This document shows positions 38,108-47,878 of a DNA stretch of 64,000 bases, one piece after another; position 1 is the stretch's first letter, and each line of letters begins with the position of its first letter. Position numbers and translations under genes: made by a program. The notes below the pieces were generated by a model that saw only the letters and a program-made list of their open reading frames with translations, was not told the DNA's origin and did no database searches. The stretch comes from Leptospiraceae bacterium (lineage in GTDB: Bacteria; Spirochaetota; Leptospiria; Leptospirales; Leptonemataceae). The stretch is taken from positions 62,001 to 126,000 of the forward strand of contig JANXCF010000003.1 in assembly GCA_025059995.1 (NCBI GenBank), in the 5' to 3' direction.

Positions 38108-39034
38108 ATGAGTAAAACTTTTTTGGTTTCACTTAAGCGAACCAAATGGGAAAGAGATTTATTAAAGTACGGTTCCGTCAAGGAATTAAAAAGAATTTAT
38201 CGATTGCAAAATCAAATTTTTCAAAGAGTTTATTCATCCCATGTAAGACAAAAAAAATCACAAGAAAAACTCATGAAAACATTTAATCACGATGCTACTT
38301 TCATTTATCGTGAAGAACTCTCTATACCCTTTGTTAAAAATTTTTCTTTTCTTATAAGTTTTGGTGGAGATAATCATTTTATTTATACAGCTCGATTTGC
38401 TTCTCAACCCATCATTGGTATTAACTCAGATCCAAAAACTTCTACTGGTGCTTTGTTGTATTTTCATGTTGATAAATTCATCGAACATTACAAGAAAAAA
38501 AAATTCTACGAAAATCAATACCTCATCGAAGAGTGGACCCTCATAGAGGGCATCATTGAATACCCTGATGGAAGTAAAATTTCAACAGGCAAATGCATTT
38601 CAGAAACCATCATCAGAAACGAATTTGCCGAAGCCATGAGTCGATACTTAATACGCATAAACCAAAAAGAATATGAAGAACAAAAAAGTTCAGGATTGCT
38701 TTTATCAACAGGTGCCGGTTCCACCGGTTGGTTTTATAATTGTCTGCCTCACTCCATCCAACTTTATGAAGATGCCACTTTCCCAAAAAACGCAGAGTAT
38801 TTTAAAATCATTGCACGAGAGCCAGGCTTCAATCGAACCCATAAATTCAAATATCTCTATTGCACTTTACATAAAGATGATGTATTAGAAATCATATCCG
38901 AAATGGATGGGGTGATTGTGGTAGATTCTCATCCGGAGTGTAGTTTCTCTTTTCCCCCTGGTTCAAAGGCAAAATTCTTTTTAAGTAAAGAAAAACTGAA
39001 AGTCATAAAACCCTATAAAAATCAAAATTTGTAA
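38108..39034 (+). CDS. Divergent NAD kinase-family protein
   Basis: The 308-residue protein matches the ATP-NAD kinase fold, which makes NADP. The usual GGDGT loop appears as SFGGDNHFIYTARF near residue 85, and the NAD-binding element appears as LLSTGAGSTGWFYN in place of the common TGSTAY. GINSDPKTSTGALL lies between them. The Gly-Thr of the catalytic loop is replaced by Asn-His, which may alter phosphate-donor use or indicate another nucleotide or lipid substrate. It is probably co-transcribed with ubiE. Confidence 0.75.
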   Translation: MSKTFLVSLKRTKWERDLLKYGSVKELKRIYRLQNQIFQRVYSSHVRQKKSQEKLMKTFNHDATFIYREELSIPFVKNFSFLISFGGDNHFIYTARFASQPIIGINSDPKTSTGALLYFHVDKFIEHYKKKKFYENQYLIEEWTLIEGIIEYPDGSKISTGKCISETIIRNEFAEAMSRYLIRINQKEYEEQKSSGLLLSTGAGSTGWFYNCLPHSIQLYEDATFPKNAEYFKIIAREPGFNRTHKFKYLYCTLHKDDVLEIISEMDGVIVVDSHPECSFSFPPGSKAKFFLSKEKLKVIKPYKNQNL

Positions 39035-39081
39035 TCAATTATTTATTTTCTTAAAACAAATGAATTATTAATTTCTAACTA

Positions 39082-40086
39082 ATGCCAAAAGAAATTAGTC
39101 ACATTTACTTTGCACAACAGATACTTGATATTCTACCTGAAGAAATTCAAGAAACCATTTCAAAACATAAAGAATTATATTTTTATGGCTCTGTTGCACC
39201 CGACATTTATTACTACTATCTGCCACTGAATAAAAGTTACCAAAAGCTTGCCAAAATGGATATAGGGAAAAAAATACATGATTCCTCAAACAATTTGCAG
39301 CCTATCCACCATTTACTGGATGATTTAAAAAACTACCCCTATGAATTAAAAAACAAAATTTTGTGTTTTGTGGCAGGATATTTAACTCACGTAGCCGCCG
39401 ATATTGTTTTTCATCCTTATATTTACTCCATTACAGGGCACTATTTTCATAATGACTCAAAAATTCAAAATTTTGCTCAGAGAAATCATCGTTTATTCGA
39501 GACCTGCATGGATTTATTTATCTTAAAGAAAATTTATAAACAATCCATAAAAGAATTTTCCCTACACCAAAAACTTACGATTCCCAAGAAAGATAGTGTC
39601 ATCCTAGATCATTTTGGTAAAGCAATCAAACAATCTTTTCTTGATAACATTTTTTCTGAATACCTAGTTGTAAAATTTACTCATTATTGTTATAAAATGC
39701 ATATTTCATTAATAAAACTATTTCAAAAGAACTTTATTCCTAAGTTGCTATTTGGCATTCAGAAGGAACTATATAAACATTCCACATTCGTTTTGTTTTA
39801 TTATGATTTCGATTTTTGTAATCACTTTGATTACGAAAATTTTGATCCAGCTCCCCATCCTGTTACTAACGAAACCATAACAGGAAATTTTTACACTTTC
39901 ACTGAAAACATCAAGAAAATTGGATATCAATTTATTACTTCCATTTTTGAAGCCATTTATGAAAGACCTTATCTACCCCAAGAATGGGAAAAGTTAATTC
40001 CACATTATTCTTTAAACACTGGATTAGTAGGAATACATATCGATGAAATGAAACACTTTCATATTCATCATGGATTTCAAGTCTAA
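39082..40086 (+). CDS. Zinc-dependent phospholipase C-like protein
   Basis: The 334-residue protein resembles the zinc-dependent phospholipase C (S1/P1 nuclease-like) fold: PKEISHIYFAQQIL at the start, YGSVAPDIYYYYLP, then CFVAGYLTHVAADIVFHPYI supplying His/Asp ligands. There is no signal peptide, unlike secreted phospholipases C, so it would act in the cytoplasm or on the inner membrane. The substrate is unknown. It lies 47 bases after the NAD kinase-like gene; the last four bases (CTAA) overlap the convergent HEAT gene. Confidence 0.75.
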   Translation: MPKEISHIYFAQQILDILPEEIQETISKHKELYFYGSVAPDIYYYYLPLNKSYQKLAKMDIGKKIHDSSNNLQPIHHLLDDLKNYPYELKNKILCFVAGYLTHVAADIVFHPYIYSITGHYFHNDSKIQNFAQRNHRLFETCMDLFILKKIYKQSIKEFSLHQKLTIPKKDSVILDHFGKAIKQSFLDNIFSEYLVVKFTHYCYKMHISLIKLFQKNFIPKLLFGIQKELYKHSTFVLFYYDFDFCNHFDYENFDPAPHPVTNETITGNFYTFTENIKKIGYQFITSIFEAIYERPYLPQEWEKLIPHYSLNTGLVGIHIDEMKHFHIHHGFQV

Positions 40087-40754
40087 TCCCACTTGATGCT
40101 TTCAAGAGAAGCCTGAGCGTCTTTTTTTATACCTGTTGGGAAAGAAGACTGTATTACCTTCATAAGAGGAACAAAAGAACGTTTATCACCTAAGGCTCCT
40201 AGGGATTGTATCACAGCAGATACCAGACGAATATTATCAGCTTGCGGTCCTCTTTGGAGCTCAATATTCAAAGCATCAACTAACTCAATTGAAGCCATAC
40301 TTGTATTTTTCCAAAATCTTCCTAAGCTCCTTGCAGCTTCGATTCGAACATCTTCATGTTCATTTACGTCTTTCAGTCTTCTTCCCAAAACAGGAATCAC
40401 GTTTTCAGTACCTTTTTCATAAATAGCAAATACCCCTAAGGCACGACAAATATTAATCCTCAAAACATGGTGATGTGGTTCATTCGGATTGGGAGTCAAA
40501 GCACCAATCAAGGGGTTATACATTTTCTCAGGGGGAAAGTTGGGATTTTGTGCATAAATCTGCTGAACTATCACCGCCAAACGATCCACTGCTGCTTGCT
40601 TATCTTCGATACGTATTCCCGGGTCTGAAAGTAGTTTGTTGATTTCTTCTATCCCTTTTTCATTTGGCGGAATGCGATTGAAAATGGGTATAGTCTCTTG
40701 ACCAAACAAAGGAGCCATAAAAAAAATCAAAAAAACAAAATAAAGCTTTTTCAT
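40083..40754 (-). CDS. Exported HEAT-repeat protein
   Basis: The 223-residue product has a Sec signal peptide (LYFVFLIFFMAPLFG, followed by QET) and a helical array of HEAT-like repeats: INICRALGVFAIYEKG, VRIEAARSLGRFWKN and SAVIQSLGALGDKRSFVPLM. The repeats form a binding scaffold in the periplasm; the ligand is unknown. It is the last gene of a five-gene minus-strand cluster of envelope proteins, 2 bases after the HAMP-like gene. Confidence 0.78.
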   Translation of the reverse strand: MKKLYFVFLIFFMAPLFGQETIPIFNRIPPNEKGIEEINKLLSDPGIRIEDKQAAVDRLAVIVQQIYAQNPNFPPEKMYNPLIGALTPNPNEPHHHVLRINICRALGVFAIYEKGTENVIPVLGRRLKDVNEHEDVRIEAARSLGRFWKNTSMASIELVDALNIELQRGPQADNIRLVSAVIQSLGALGDKRSFVPLMKVIQSSFPTGIKKDAQASLESIKWD

Positions 40755-40756
40755 AA

Positions 40757-41269
40757 TTACTTCCTCTCTTTGGTATTAACATATCGTATGTATTCATTTA
40801 TGACTTCTACTAGGTCATGAAATTGATCGGTTTTTCGGATTCGGATTTCTTTTACCGTTCCTGTTTCTATCATTTCTCTCAATGTTCGTTTGATATTGAA
40901 GATTGGTCCTGCCATACTATGAGAATAAAATAAACTAAAAATTACAATGATCAACAAATTCAAAACGCTTGTAAACAAGATTGGTTTCCAATAGAGTTGA
41001 AAGGCATTATAAGGTTTTCCTGGTTTGGGAATTTGAATAATTTCCCCATTCTCTTGAACACATTGAATCGAGTTTTGTATATCCATACTAAAGAGTAAAC
41101 CACCTTCTCTCGTTAACAAAATGAAAGGATTTTCCCTTAATAGCCAAAGAACGATTAATGTACCCAATAAAACAAGCACAATCAATACAGCAAATCGAAT
41201 CATGAAATCATTCTGAAATTTCTTATCAATATAATAACGCCACCGAATAGCTTTTTCTTTATTTTCCAT
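40757..41269 (-). CDS. Two-helix membrane protein with HAMP-like cytoplasmic segment
   Basis: This 170-residue protein has two transmembrane helices (about residues 24-46 and 96-116) enclosing a roughly 50-residue external loop. A C-terminal segment follows (GPIFNIKRTLREMIETGTV, KTDQFHDLVEVINEYIRY) that fits a HAMP-type signal relay. No kinase, cyclase or chemotaxis output domain follows, so it may signal through a partner or be a structural anchor. An AAGGAG site precedes the ATG. It lies between the HEAT and TPR genes. Confidence 0.75.
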   Translation of the reverse strand: MENKEKAIRWRYYIDKKFQNDFMIRFAVLIVLVLLGTLIVLWLLRENPFILLTREGGLLFSMDIQNSIQCVQENGEIIQIPKPGKPYNAFQLYWKPILFTSVLNLLIIVIFSLFYSHSMAGPIFNIKRTLREMIETGTVKEIRIRKTDQFHDLVEVINEYIRYVNTKERK

Positions 41270-41317
41270 AACTGCTCCTTGTTATATTCTTATCGATTTT
41301 GAGGAAACAATAATAAA

Positions 41318-44300
41318 TCAATCATAAAATAAAAGAAGTCCTCTTCTGAAGCCTTTTGTTTCTGGAAAAACCTTCTTTTCAACAGACTGATTTTCCCATT
41401 GGATTTTCCAAATTTGTAATTGATTTGTATTATCTATGAAATAAAGATTATCGTTTCTATAGAAAAGACTATTAACTTTGAATTTAGGTAGTTTACCACT
41501 CCAAATAGCCTTCCTTTCAAAATGATAAATCTCAACCTGTTCTGTATCTTTGAGAATCGAAACAATTGTGTTATCAAAAAATAAATATTCACGATTTTCT
41601 AACTTTGGAATTTTTTCGTCGATGGAAAAATCTCTTAATAAATATATCGATTTATTCGTTTCTATTAAGAAATAATCATGAAATCTAAACGTATTCAAAA
41701 ACATTTCCCCATTGGATGTTTCATATAGTAATTCCTTTTCTTTTTCGAAAATCTTGTTTTTGTCTTTATTTTCTACGAGTTGTTTATAAACTTGATTTTC
41801 TTTTTTTAGTATTAAATGACCTTTATGGTATAACATCGGTTCAGCATCAACAGTATAGTAATTGTCTTTGTAAAAAATATAAAATTCCTTATCGCAGTCT
41901 TTATTTGATAGAACTATCATCAAAGGCTGATATTTTATAACCTTGCACACTTTATATGAAAATTCCCATTTTTTTACTTCTTTGCCAGTTGGAATTTCTA
42001 AAGCAACTATGCTTCTATCACTCACCACCCAAAGATAATAATCTATGGCAACTTCTTTGATATTTTCATTAAAAGTAAGTTTATAAATTATTTTTTCTGA
42101 GTGACGTTGAATATAAGCGATGGTTCTTTCAGTATAAAAAAAGAGACCTTCATTCGTCGAAAGTAATTTCATCTCTGGCATTTCTTTCGAATAAAAAACC
42201 TCATACGGTACCTGGTTTTGCGTTGAATTTTCGTAGAGTTTCTTCACTCTTTCATAAAACTCGGAATCAGGATAATCTCTTAAAAACTGTAAGCTTAAGC
42301 TTTGGACTTCTTTTGTTTTTTTTGTAGCTTCATAAATCCTCAAAAGTCCCCAGTAATAAATATCTCTTTTTTTGAGTTCTATTGCTTTTTTTAAAAGTCT
42401 CTCGGCTTCGATATAATTTTGCTGTTTGTATTCTAAATACGAAAGGTAATAGTATGCTTCACTAAATTTAGGATAATACTTTATTATAGATTGTAGTTCT
42501 TTTTTGGAAATATCATATTCATTTTGATTCAAAGAAATCAATGCAGAATTTAATTTCGCCATGACCACTTCATACGAATCTTCACGTGAGATATCTTCAA
42601 AATATTTCTTAGCAGCAACATCTCCAAGAGAATGATACAAAGCTACCCCTTTTGCTACTTTTGCAGGAAAAAAGTCAGGCTTATAGAGTAACGAGTCTTC
42701 AAAAAAAACCAAAGCTTCTGAATATTTTTTTTGGTGAAGCTTGATAATCCCTAATTTGTAATAAGAAAAATAAGCATCTTCGTATTTTTTGATGATTTCA
42801 CGAAATCCCTTTTCTGCCTCATCGAAACGCTTTAGTTCAATCAATCTTGTATAGAGAGCTTCTTGGATTTCAACTTCATCTGGTTGGTTTTTTTGAGCTT
42901 CAGTCAATAGTTTGAAACCTTGAACCTCATTACCTGTTTGAAATTCAATCTCCGCCAAACGAACTAAAATCATGGGCTTTTTCCATTTTTGATACACTTG
43001 CTGATAGAGTTCTTTTGCCTTTGTGTATTCTTCTTTTGTATAAAGTTCCTCAGCTTTTTGTAGTATGGGAACTAGGTTTTTGTATTTTTGATTTTCTTGG
43101 ATGATTTTTTTGCTTGTAGTATAAAGAGGATTTTCTGGATCGAGTTCCATAGACTTTTGGATATATTCTAATGCTTTCTCAAAATTTTTTCTTTGATTTT
43201 CTTCATAAGCCATGTGGTAGTATACTAAAGCTAGGTTCAAGTTTGGGATTTGATTTTGAGGGTTTTGTTTTTTTAATGCCATATTCCATTGAATGGCTTG
43301 ATCGTATTGTTTTTCTTTAATCAAAAGTTCATTGTATAATGAAGCAAATTCCGTTTGATTCGAGGCAATTTTTTTGATAGTTTCTTTGAATTGTTGGTAT
43401 TTTTGTTGATTGGTTTTTCGATAATAATCCGAAAGGGCACGATGAACCGCTAAAGAAGTTTTTTCTTCTTCAAGGGCTTGAAGATAATATTTTTCTGCTA
43501 ATTTATTATCATTCAACTGAAAGTAATAATCCCCATAAGCTAATGACACTCCATAAAAAGGGAAAGTCTTATGTGCTAAATCAAGGGAACTTTTAGCTTT
43601 CTTGAAATCATTCTTTTTTAAGAACTCATAAGCATTTTGGATTTGTTGTAAGGCTAAAAACTTTTTCTCCTCTTTTTTTTCTTCAGCTGTAAGGTTGGAA
43701 TGTTTTAGAAATTGTTCTAAATGGTATTTTGCTTTGGGAAAATCCTTGTTCTCTAAGTATAAAAGATAAAGTTTTTTGTGGAGTTCTTTTGAATGAGGAT
43801 CTTTTTGTAATAACTTGATGAATTGAGAAATGGCTTTTCGATACTCCCCGCGTTTCTCATAGTAAAGTCCTAATAAGATTTGTAAATTAATATCATTGGG
43901 AAATCGAGATAGCCCTTCTTCCAAACAACTTTTGGTTTGTATCAACTGATACATTTCTAAAAATGTTTTACATAAAAGAGAATATCCTTCTGGATTTTTC
44001 TGGATTTCCAATGCCCTTTGGAATTGTGCAACTGAGTCAGGATATCTTTTTTGTTCATAATATAAAATACCTAGCTGCGTATAACCAATCGTTTCTTTTG
44101 GAAATTTCTCGATGATCTGCTTATAATTACGTTCAGCTACACTCCATTGTTTTTGAAGGAAAGCACGATTCCCTTCTTCTAACAACTGAGAGAGTTCTAA
44201 CTGAGCTTTCCCCCTTTGATAATATTCTGATTTAGGTTCAATAGCTTCTAATTGTTGATAAAATTTTGAAGAATTTTGAAAATCCTTTTTCTCGTAGTAA

Positions 44301-44851
44301 ATATCCGCAAGCAATAACAATACATTTTTTCTATAAACAAAATCTTCTCTATTGAGCTCCTCTAATAATGGAATTGCCTTTTCATAATTTCCCGTTTCTT
44401 TGTAAAGTAATCCTAATCGATAAACATAAACATCTTCTTTGGGATAGAGTTTTACTAATCTTTCAAAACGTTCAATTGCAGAAGATACATCATTCAACGA
44501 GGAAAAAACCAGACCCAACGTCAGAAGGAGTTGTTCATGATTGGGATTTAAAACTTCTGCTTTTTTTAATGAATCTAAAGCAGATTCTAATTCATTCAAT
44601 CGATAATACGAAATTCCCATTAAGTAGTAGCCATCAAATGTTGTATGGATTTTTAGGGACTCTTGAGATAATTGTATGGCTTTTAGATAATTTTGGTTTT
44701 GATATTCCAAATTAGCTTGGTTCAAAAGTCTTTTTGCTTCTATTAGCTTTTTTTCTTGTTCATTTACAAGTTGAGTAACTTCTTTTTTAGGTGGTGCTTG
44801 ACACGAGAAAAGAAGAGTTGAAGCAATGATAAAAAAAAATATATACTTCAC
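41318..44851 (-). CDS. Very large TPR-repeat lipoprotein
   Basis: The 1177-residue product begins with a lipoprotein signal ending LLFSC (Cys17). Residues about 30-830 are an almost unbroken array of tetratricopeptide repeats, for example GYYLMGISYYRLNELESALD and AYYYLSYLEYKQQNYIEAER, giving perhaps twenty or more units. The last 300 residues lack TPRs and look beta-rich, with repeats of short aromatic strands (LYFIDNTNQLQIWKIQW) suggesting a propeller-like domain. It is probably a periplasmic or outer-membrane scaffold for assembling envelope complexes. It is 9 bases downstream of the PEGA lipoprotein gene. Confidence 0.82.
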   Translation of the reverse strand: MKYIFFFIIASTLLFSCQAPPKKEVTQLVNEQEKKLIEAKRLLNQANLEYQNQNYLKAIQLSQESLKIHTTFDGYYLMGISYYRLNELESALDSLKKAEVLNPNHEQLLLTLGLVFSSLNDVSSAIERFERLVKLYPKEDVYVYRLGLLYKETGNYEKAIPLLEELNREDFVYRKNVLLLLADIYYEKKDFQNSSKFYQQLEAIEPKSEYYQRGKAQLELSQLLEEGNRAFLQKQWSVAERNYKQIIEKFPKETIGYTQLGILYYEQKRYPDSVAQFQRALEIQKNPEGYSLLCKTFLEMYQLIQTKSCLEEGLSRFPNDINLQILLGLYYEKRGEYRKAISQFIKLLQKDPHSKELHKKLYLLYLENKDFPKAKYHLEQFLKHSNLTAEEKKEEKKFLALQQIQNAYEFLKKNDFKKAKSSLDLAHKTFPFYGVSLAYGDYYFQLNDNKLAEKYYLQALEEEKTSLAVHRALSDYYRKTNQQKYQQFKETIKKIASNQTEFASLYNELLIKEKQYDQAIQWNMALKKQNPQNQIPNLNLALVYYHMAYEENQRKNFEKALEYIQKSMELDPENPLYTTSKKIIQENQKYKNLVPILQKAEELYTKEEYTKAKELYQQVYQKWKKPMILVRLAEIEFQTGNEVQGFKLLTEAQKNQPDEVEIQEALYTRLIELKRFDEAEKGFREIIKKYEDAYFSYYKLGIIKLHQKKYSEALVFFEDSLLYKPDFFPAKVAKGVALYHSLGDVAAKKYFEDISREDSYEVVMAKLNSALISLNQNEYDISKKELQSIIKYYPKFSEAYYYLSYLEYKQQNYIEAERLLKKAIELKKRDIYYWGLLRIYEATKKTKEVQSLSLQFLRDYPDSEFYERVKKLYENSTQNQVPYEVFYSKEMPEMKLLSTNEGLFFYTERTIAYIQRHSEKIIYKLTFNENIKEVAIDYYLWVVSDRSIVALEIPTGKEVKKWEFSYKVCKVIKYQPLMIVLSNKDCDKEFYIFYKDNYYTVDAEPMLYHKGHLILKKENQVYKQLVENKDKNKIFEKEKELLYETSNGEMFLNTFRFHDYFLIETNKSIYLLRDFSIDEKIPKLENREYLFFDNTIVSILKDTEQVEIYHFERKAIWSGKLPKFKVNSLFYRNDNLYFIDNTNQLQIWKIQWENQSVEKKVFPETKGFRRGLLLFYD

Positions 44852-44860
44852 TATAACCTC

Positions 44861-46486
44861 CTATGGCTTAGGTTGAATATCCCATTGGCGTTTTTGATTA
44901 AAATCCCATCGTTTAGAAGTAAAGTAAAACCATCGACTCAGTAAATTCATAGACTTTTGATTGGAAATAGAAAGCTTTTTGATAACCAACTCAGAGTTTG
45001 ACTGGTTTTCTAAACCTACCATTACATATTTAGAAAGAATCTTTTTCTCGTAGAGAGTTTTAGTATTAACAAAAATAGAAAGTTCCTGACTTTTCGTGTC
45101 GTAGTCAAAATAAAGATAAAAACCTTCCTTTGGGTAGGTAATCTGATAGTTATAAATATGCTTAAGATTAAGCAGTTCATTTCCATCATATACAAGTAAA
45201 TAATTATGAGACTTATGGACAAGAACTTGGAATTTTTCAAAATACAAAATTATTTGAAATTCCTCACCATCCAAAATCATTTCTAAAGCAAGATCATCAC
45301 AAATGAAATGAGAAGAAAATATTTTCTTTTGGGGAGCTATCAACAGCCCATGTTTGCTTATAACTGACTTTATTTTTTCTTGCTTTTGATTTGATTCTTC
45401 AAACCAAAGAAAAGAATCCTCTTCCCTAAAAGCATTTGGACGAAACTCTACATAGTAATCCTTCGGGTAAAAAAGATAATAACGGCTATTTCGTGAAAGA
45501 TAGATTTCTCTTTCTAAATCATATACTTTGTTTTTGTCTTCGAGAGTAAAACGCAATACATAATTTCCCACTGGAATTTCAGAAAGATAAACAGAACTAC
45601 CATAAGATTCACCATTGACGAAAATTTGAAACCTCGTATCATTCGATGACAAATTCAAAACATTTGATGCCAACATATCATCAGTTCGCAACAAAATGCG
45701 ATGATGCTGATCTTCTTCGACAATGAAAGGGATTTTTTGTGGAATGTTTTTGTGTTCATAGTACATCAATTCATATTCGCCTTGGGGTAGTTCTAGTTCG
45801 ATTGGGGTAATGCCACGATAAATTAAGTGCTCCTGCTGATAAATCCATGCCTCGTTTTTATAAGAACTGTAAATCGATATTTTTCCTAAACCGAAATCTT
45901 TAAATTTATTTAAAAATTCCTGAACATTTTGTTCATCACTCGTAAACATACGAAAACTTATGGGAAATAGAATTTTACTTCGCTTCGGATCTACTAAAAC
46001 ATGGTTTTTTGATACTTCTTTTTGGATTTTAACCATCAATCCTGAGAAATCATAGCGTTTCTTTTCGTTTTGGATCAAAAATCGGATTTCGAAAAAAAAA
46101 TTGTCGTTGTCTTGTTCTTGATTCTTTTCTTTCACGAAAATCCGAAGATGATGAGTAGCATCTTGTTCTGTTGTTTGAAATACAATGTTTGGATATTGCT
46201 TTTCTATGGCACGAAAAATATAATCTAAAAATGTATTTATGGCTTCACGACTTTGTGGGTCGATATTTTCTGAGTATTTCATACTCTTAATGCCAATAAT
46301 AAATTTCGATGGAAAAGATTTTTTAATACTTTCTTTCTGATCTAAGTTGATTACTCGTTTTTGAATTTTTTGTTCATCTTGGATGGAAATAAATCGTGAG
46401 ACTTCCCTTGGAATTTCCGTTTCTTGCAAATTGGCACAACCAAAAAGAAACAAAAAAAAAAGAGAGGTTAACTTTTTATTCTTCAT
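44861..46486 (-). CDS. PEGA-domain lipoprotein
   Basis: The 541-residue lipoprotein (signal ending FLFGC, Cys17) has an N-terminal part with FIIGIKSMKYSENIDP that resembles periplasmic proteins building on TolB-like N-domains. PEGA-type beta repeats follow: LIYRGITPIELELPQGEYEL and FVNGESYGSSVYLSEIPVG. The C-terminal region is beta-rich and may be a lectin-like fold. PEGA domains are surface or cell-wall binding modules. It is translated ahead of the TPR lipoprotein and may form a complex with it. Confidence 0.75.
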   Translation of the reverse strand: MKNKKLTSLFFLFLFGCANLQETEIPREVSRFISIQDEQKIQKRVINLDQKESIKKSFPSKFIIGIKSMKYSENIDPQSREAINTFLDYIFRAIEKQYPNIVFQTTEQDATHHLRIFVKEKNQEQDNDNFFFEIRFLIQNEKKRYDFSGLMVKIQKEVSKNHVLVDPKRSKILFPISFRMFTSDEQNVQEFLNKFKDFGLGKISIYSSYKNEAWIYQQEHLIYRGITPIELELPQGEYELMYYEHKNIPQKIPFIVEEDQHHRILLRTDDMLASNVLNLSSNDTRFQIFVNGESYGSSVYLSEIPVGNYVLRFTLEDKNKVYDLEREIYLSRNSRYYLFYPKDYYVEFRPNAFREEDSFLWFEESNQKQEKIKSVISKHGLLIAPQKKIFSSHFICDDLALEMILDGEEFQIILYFEKFQVLVHKSHNYLLVYDGNELLNLKHIYNYQITYPKEGFYLYFDYDTKSQELSIFVNTKTLYEKKILSKYVMVGLENQSNSELVIKKLSISNQKSMNLLSRWFYFTSKRWDFNQKRQWDIQPKP

Positions 46487-46534
46487 TTAAAACAATATTT
46501 AATTTTTTTTAGATTTGTCAATATGTGTTTTTCT

Positions 46535-46999
46535 TTACTTTTCGATTTGCTTGAACCAGTTATTGAATTCTTTGTGATATTGCACTAATCGTTTTAAGAA
46601 ACCACGACGTTCTTCTATCAAAAGGGCTCTGGCTTCTGAAATAATATCGGCTATGCTTTCACGATGGAATGCAAGATGACTCAAAAACAAAAAACGAATT
46701 TCCCCATTTAGTTGACTTAGGTCTAATCGAGATAAACCCCTCCAGAATTCCTCTAAACGAGTAAATGACAGTTCCAAGTCAGAAGGAAACGTGCTGTTAA
46801 TTAATGCCACTTTGTCTGTGATTTCTCTTAATATTGAGAAAAAGTTTTCTACTTCATCTTTGGTGATTTTGGTTAAATCCTTTTTTTCATCAAAGAATGC
46901 TTTTAAAAAATTTTTTCTTTCTTCTGAAAGGTCCTGTTTTGCATATGCCGCTTGTAAAGTATCAACAACTGTCATTTTATCAGAACCTCTTTTCGCCAT
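46535..46999 (-). CDS. Small helical protein of unknown function
   Basis: A 154-residue soluble, highly charged and helix-rich protein with no signal peptide or recognised domain (segments such as ERKNFLKAFFDEKKDLTKI and FLFLSHLAFHRESIADII). The ATG at 46999 has a GGAG about 8 bases upstream. It is the first gene of the cluster ending at 40083 and lies 48 bases before the PEGA gene. Confidence 0.65.
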   Translation of the reverse strand: MAKRGSDKMTVVDTLQAAYAKQDLSEERKNFLKAFFDEKKDLTKITKDEVENFFSILREITDKVALINSTFPSDLELSFTRLEEFWRGLSRLDLSQLNGEIRFLFLSHLAFHRESIADIISEARALLIEERRGFLKRLVQYHKEFNNWFKQIEK

Positions 47000-47328
47000 A
47001 GCCCGACTCCATTCGATTTCTCATCGAAACAAAAAAAATATTGACCATAATTTTTTGATAATGTATTGTGTAAATATTTTTATAAGTTTATCGAAACTTT
47101 TTCGAAAAAATTCAATTACCCAGTTTGAATTTGAGATTGTGAAATTTCGATAATCACTCAAGCTTCCGACTAAAAGAAAATAAGCAACACTTGATATTAT
47201 CAAAAAATCATAATTAAAAACTTGACTGATTGAAAAATAAGTTTACGAAAACAATATGACGAAAGAGAACAGTTTTTGCAGACCTTTCAAAATTGCTGTG
47301 TCGAATATAAGTCTAATAGGATAATCAT
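47000..47328. other. Gene-free stretch before the decayed restriction gene
   Basis: No open frame with coding character, tRNA or clear hairpin was found. The stretch contains a short palindrome (TTTTTCGAAAAA near 47099) and probably the upstream part of the decayed gene that follows, too altered to read. Confidence 0.4.
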
Positions 47329-47878
47329 ATGGAACGGAGCTGGAAAGATTATTACAAAGACTTAGTAAAAAATGGAAGGAGCTAGTGTTCATTAGCTTCC
47401 TGTTGCTGTTTCCTTTGAAAAAGAAAAAGTCAAATATCTAAAACATATCATAAAAACAAGAGGCGAATTTGAATTTATCCTTTCTTTAGAAAAACATCTA
47501 AACGAAAAGATGCATTTTTTCAGCAGTTTGATTGGTGTTTTTTTCCAAGATTGATGAAAGTTTGAAATCTACCTACCCTACTTTGATTCTAAAAGCAATA
47601 ATATAGCGAAATTCATTCCTGATTTTATCTTTTGGTTAGTAAAAGGTGAGCATTATTACTTGTTGTTTGTGGATCCAAAGGGAACTGAGCATACAGACGC
47701 CATGAGAAAAATTGATGGCTACGTGAGTTTATTTTTCAACAATGGTAAAACCAAAACAGTTTCTTACAAACATCAAAATAAAAACTCCCCTGAAGAATAC
47801 ATAGAATGCAAAGTGATGGTTCTTTTGAGGATGTTTACTGAAAAGGCAAGGTACCCAAAGAGTATAAAATTTATCTGA
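47329..47878 (+). pseudogene. Frameshifted C-terminal remnant of a type III restriction endonuclease subunit (Res)
   Basis: Successive plus-strand frames give VSFEKEKVKYLKHI, EFEFILSLEKHLNEKM, FDWCFF, FSKIDESLK, IYLPYFDSKSNNIAKF and then a longer open part with PDFIFWLVKGEHYYLLFVD and PKGTEHTDAMRKIDGY. The order matches the C-terminal nuclease end of DEAD-box type III restriction (Res-like) proteins, and PDF...FVDPKG is the PD-(D/E)xK nuclease motif. At least two frameshifts break it, and the helicase part is missing. The defence system is therefore inactive here. Confidence 0.72.

Noticed and set aside
47097-47110. TTTTTCGAAAAA palindrome
   Set aside because: Short AT-rich palindromes are expected by chance here and no regulator or gene start is next to it.
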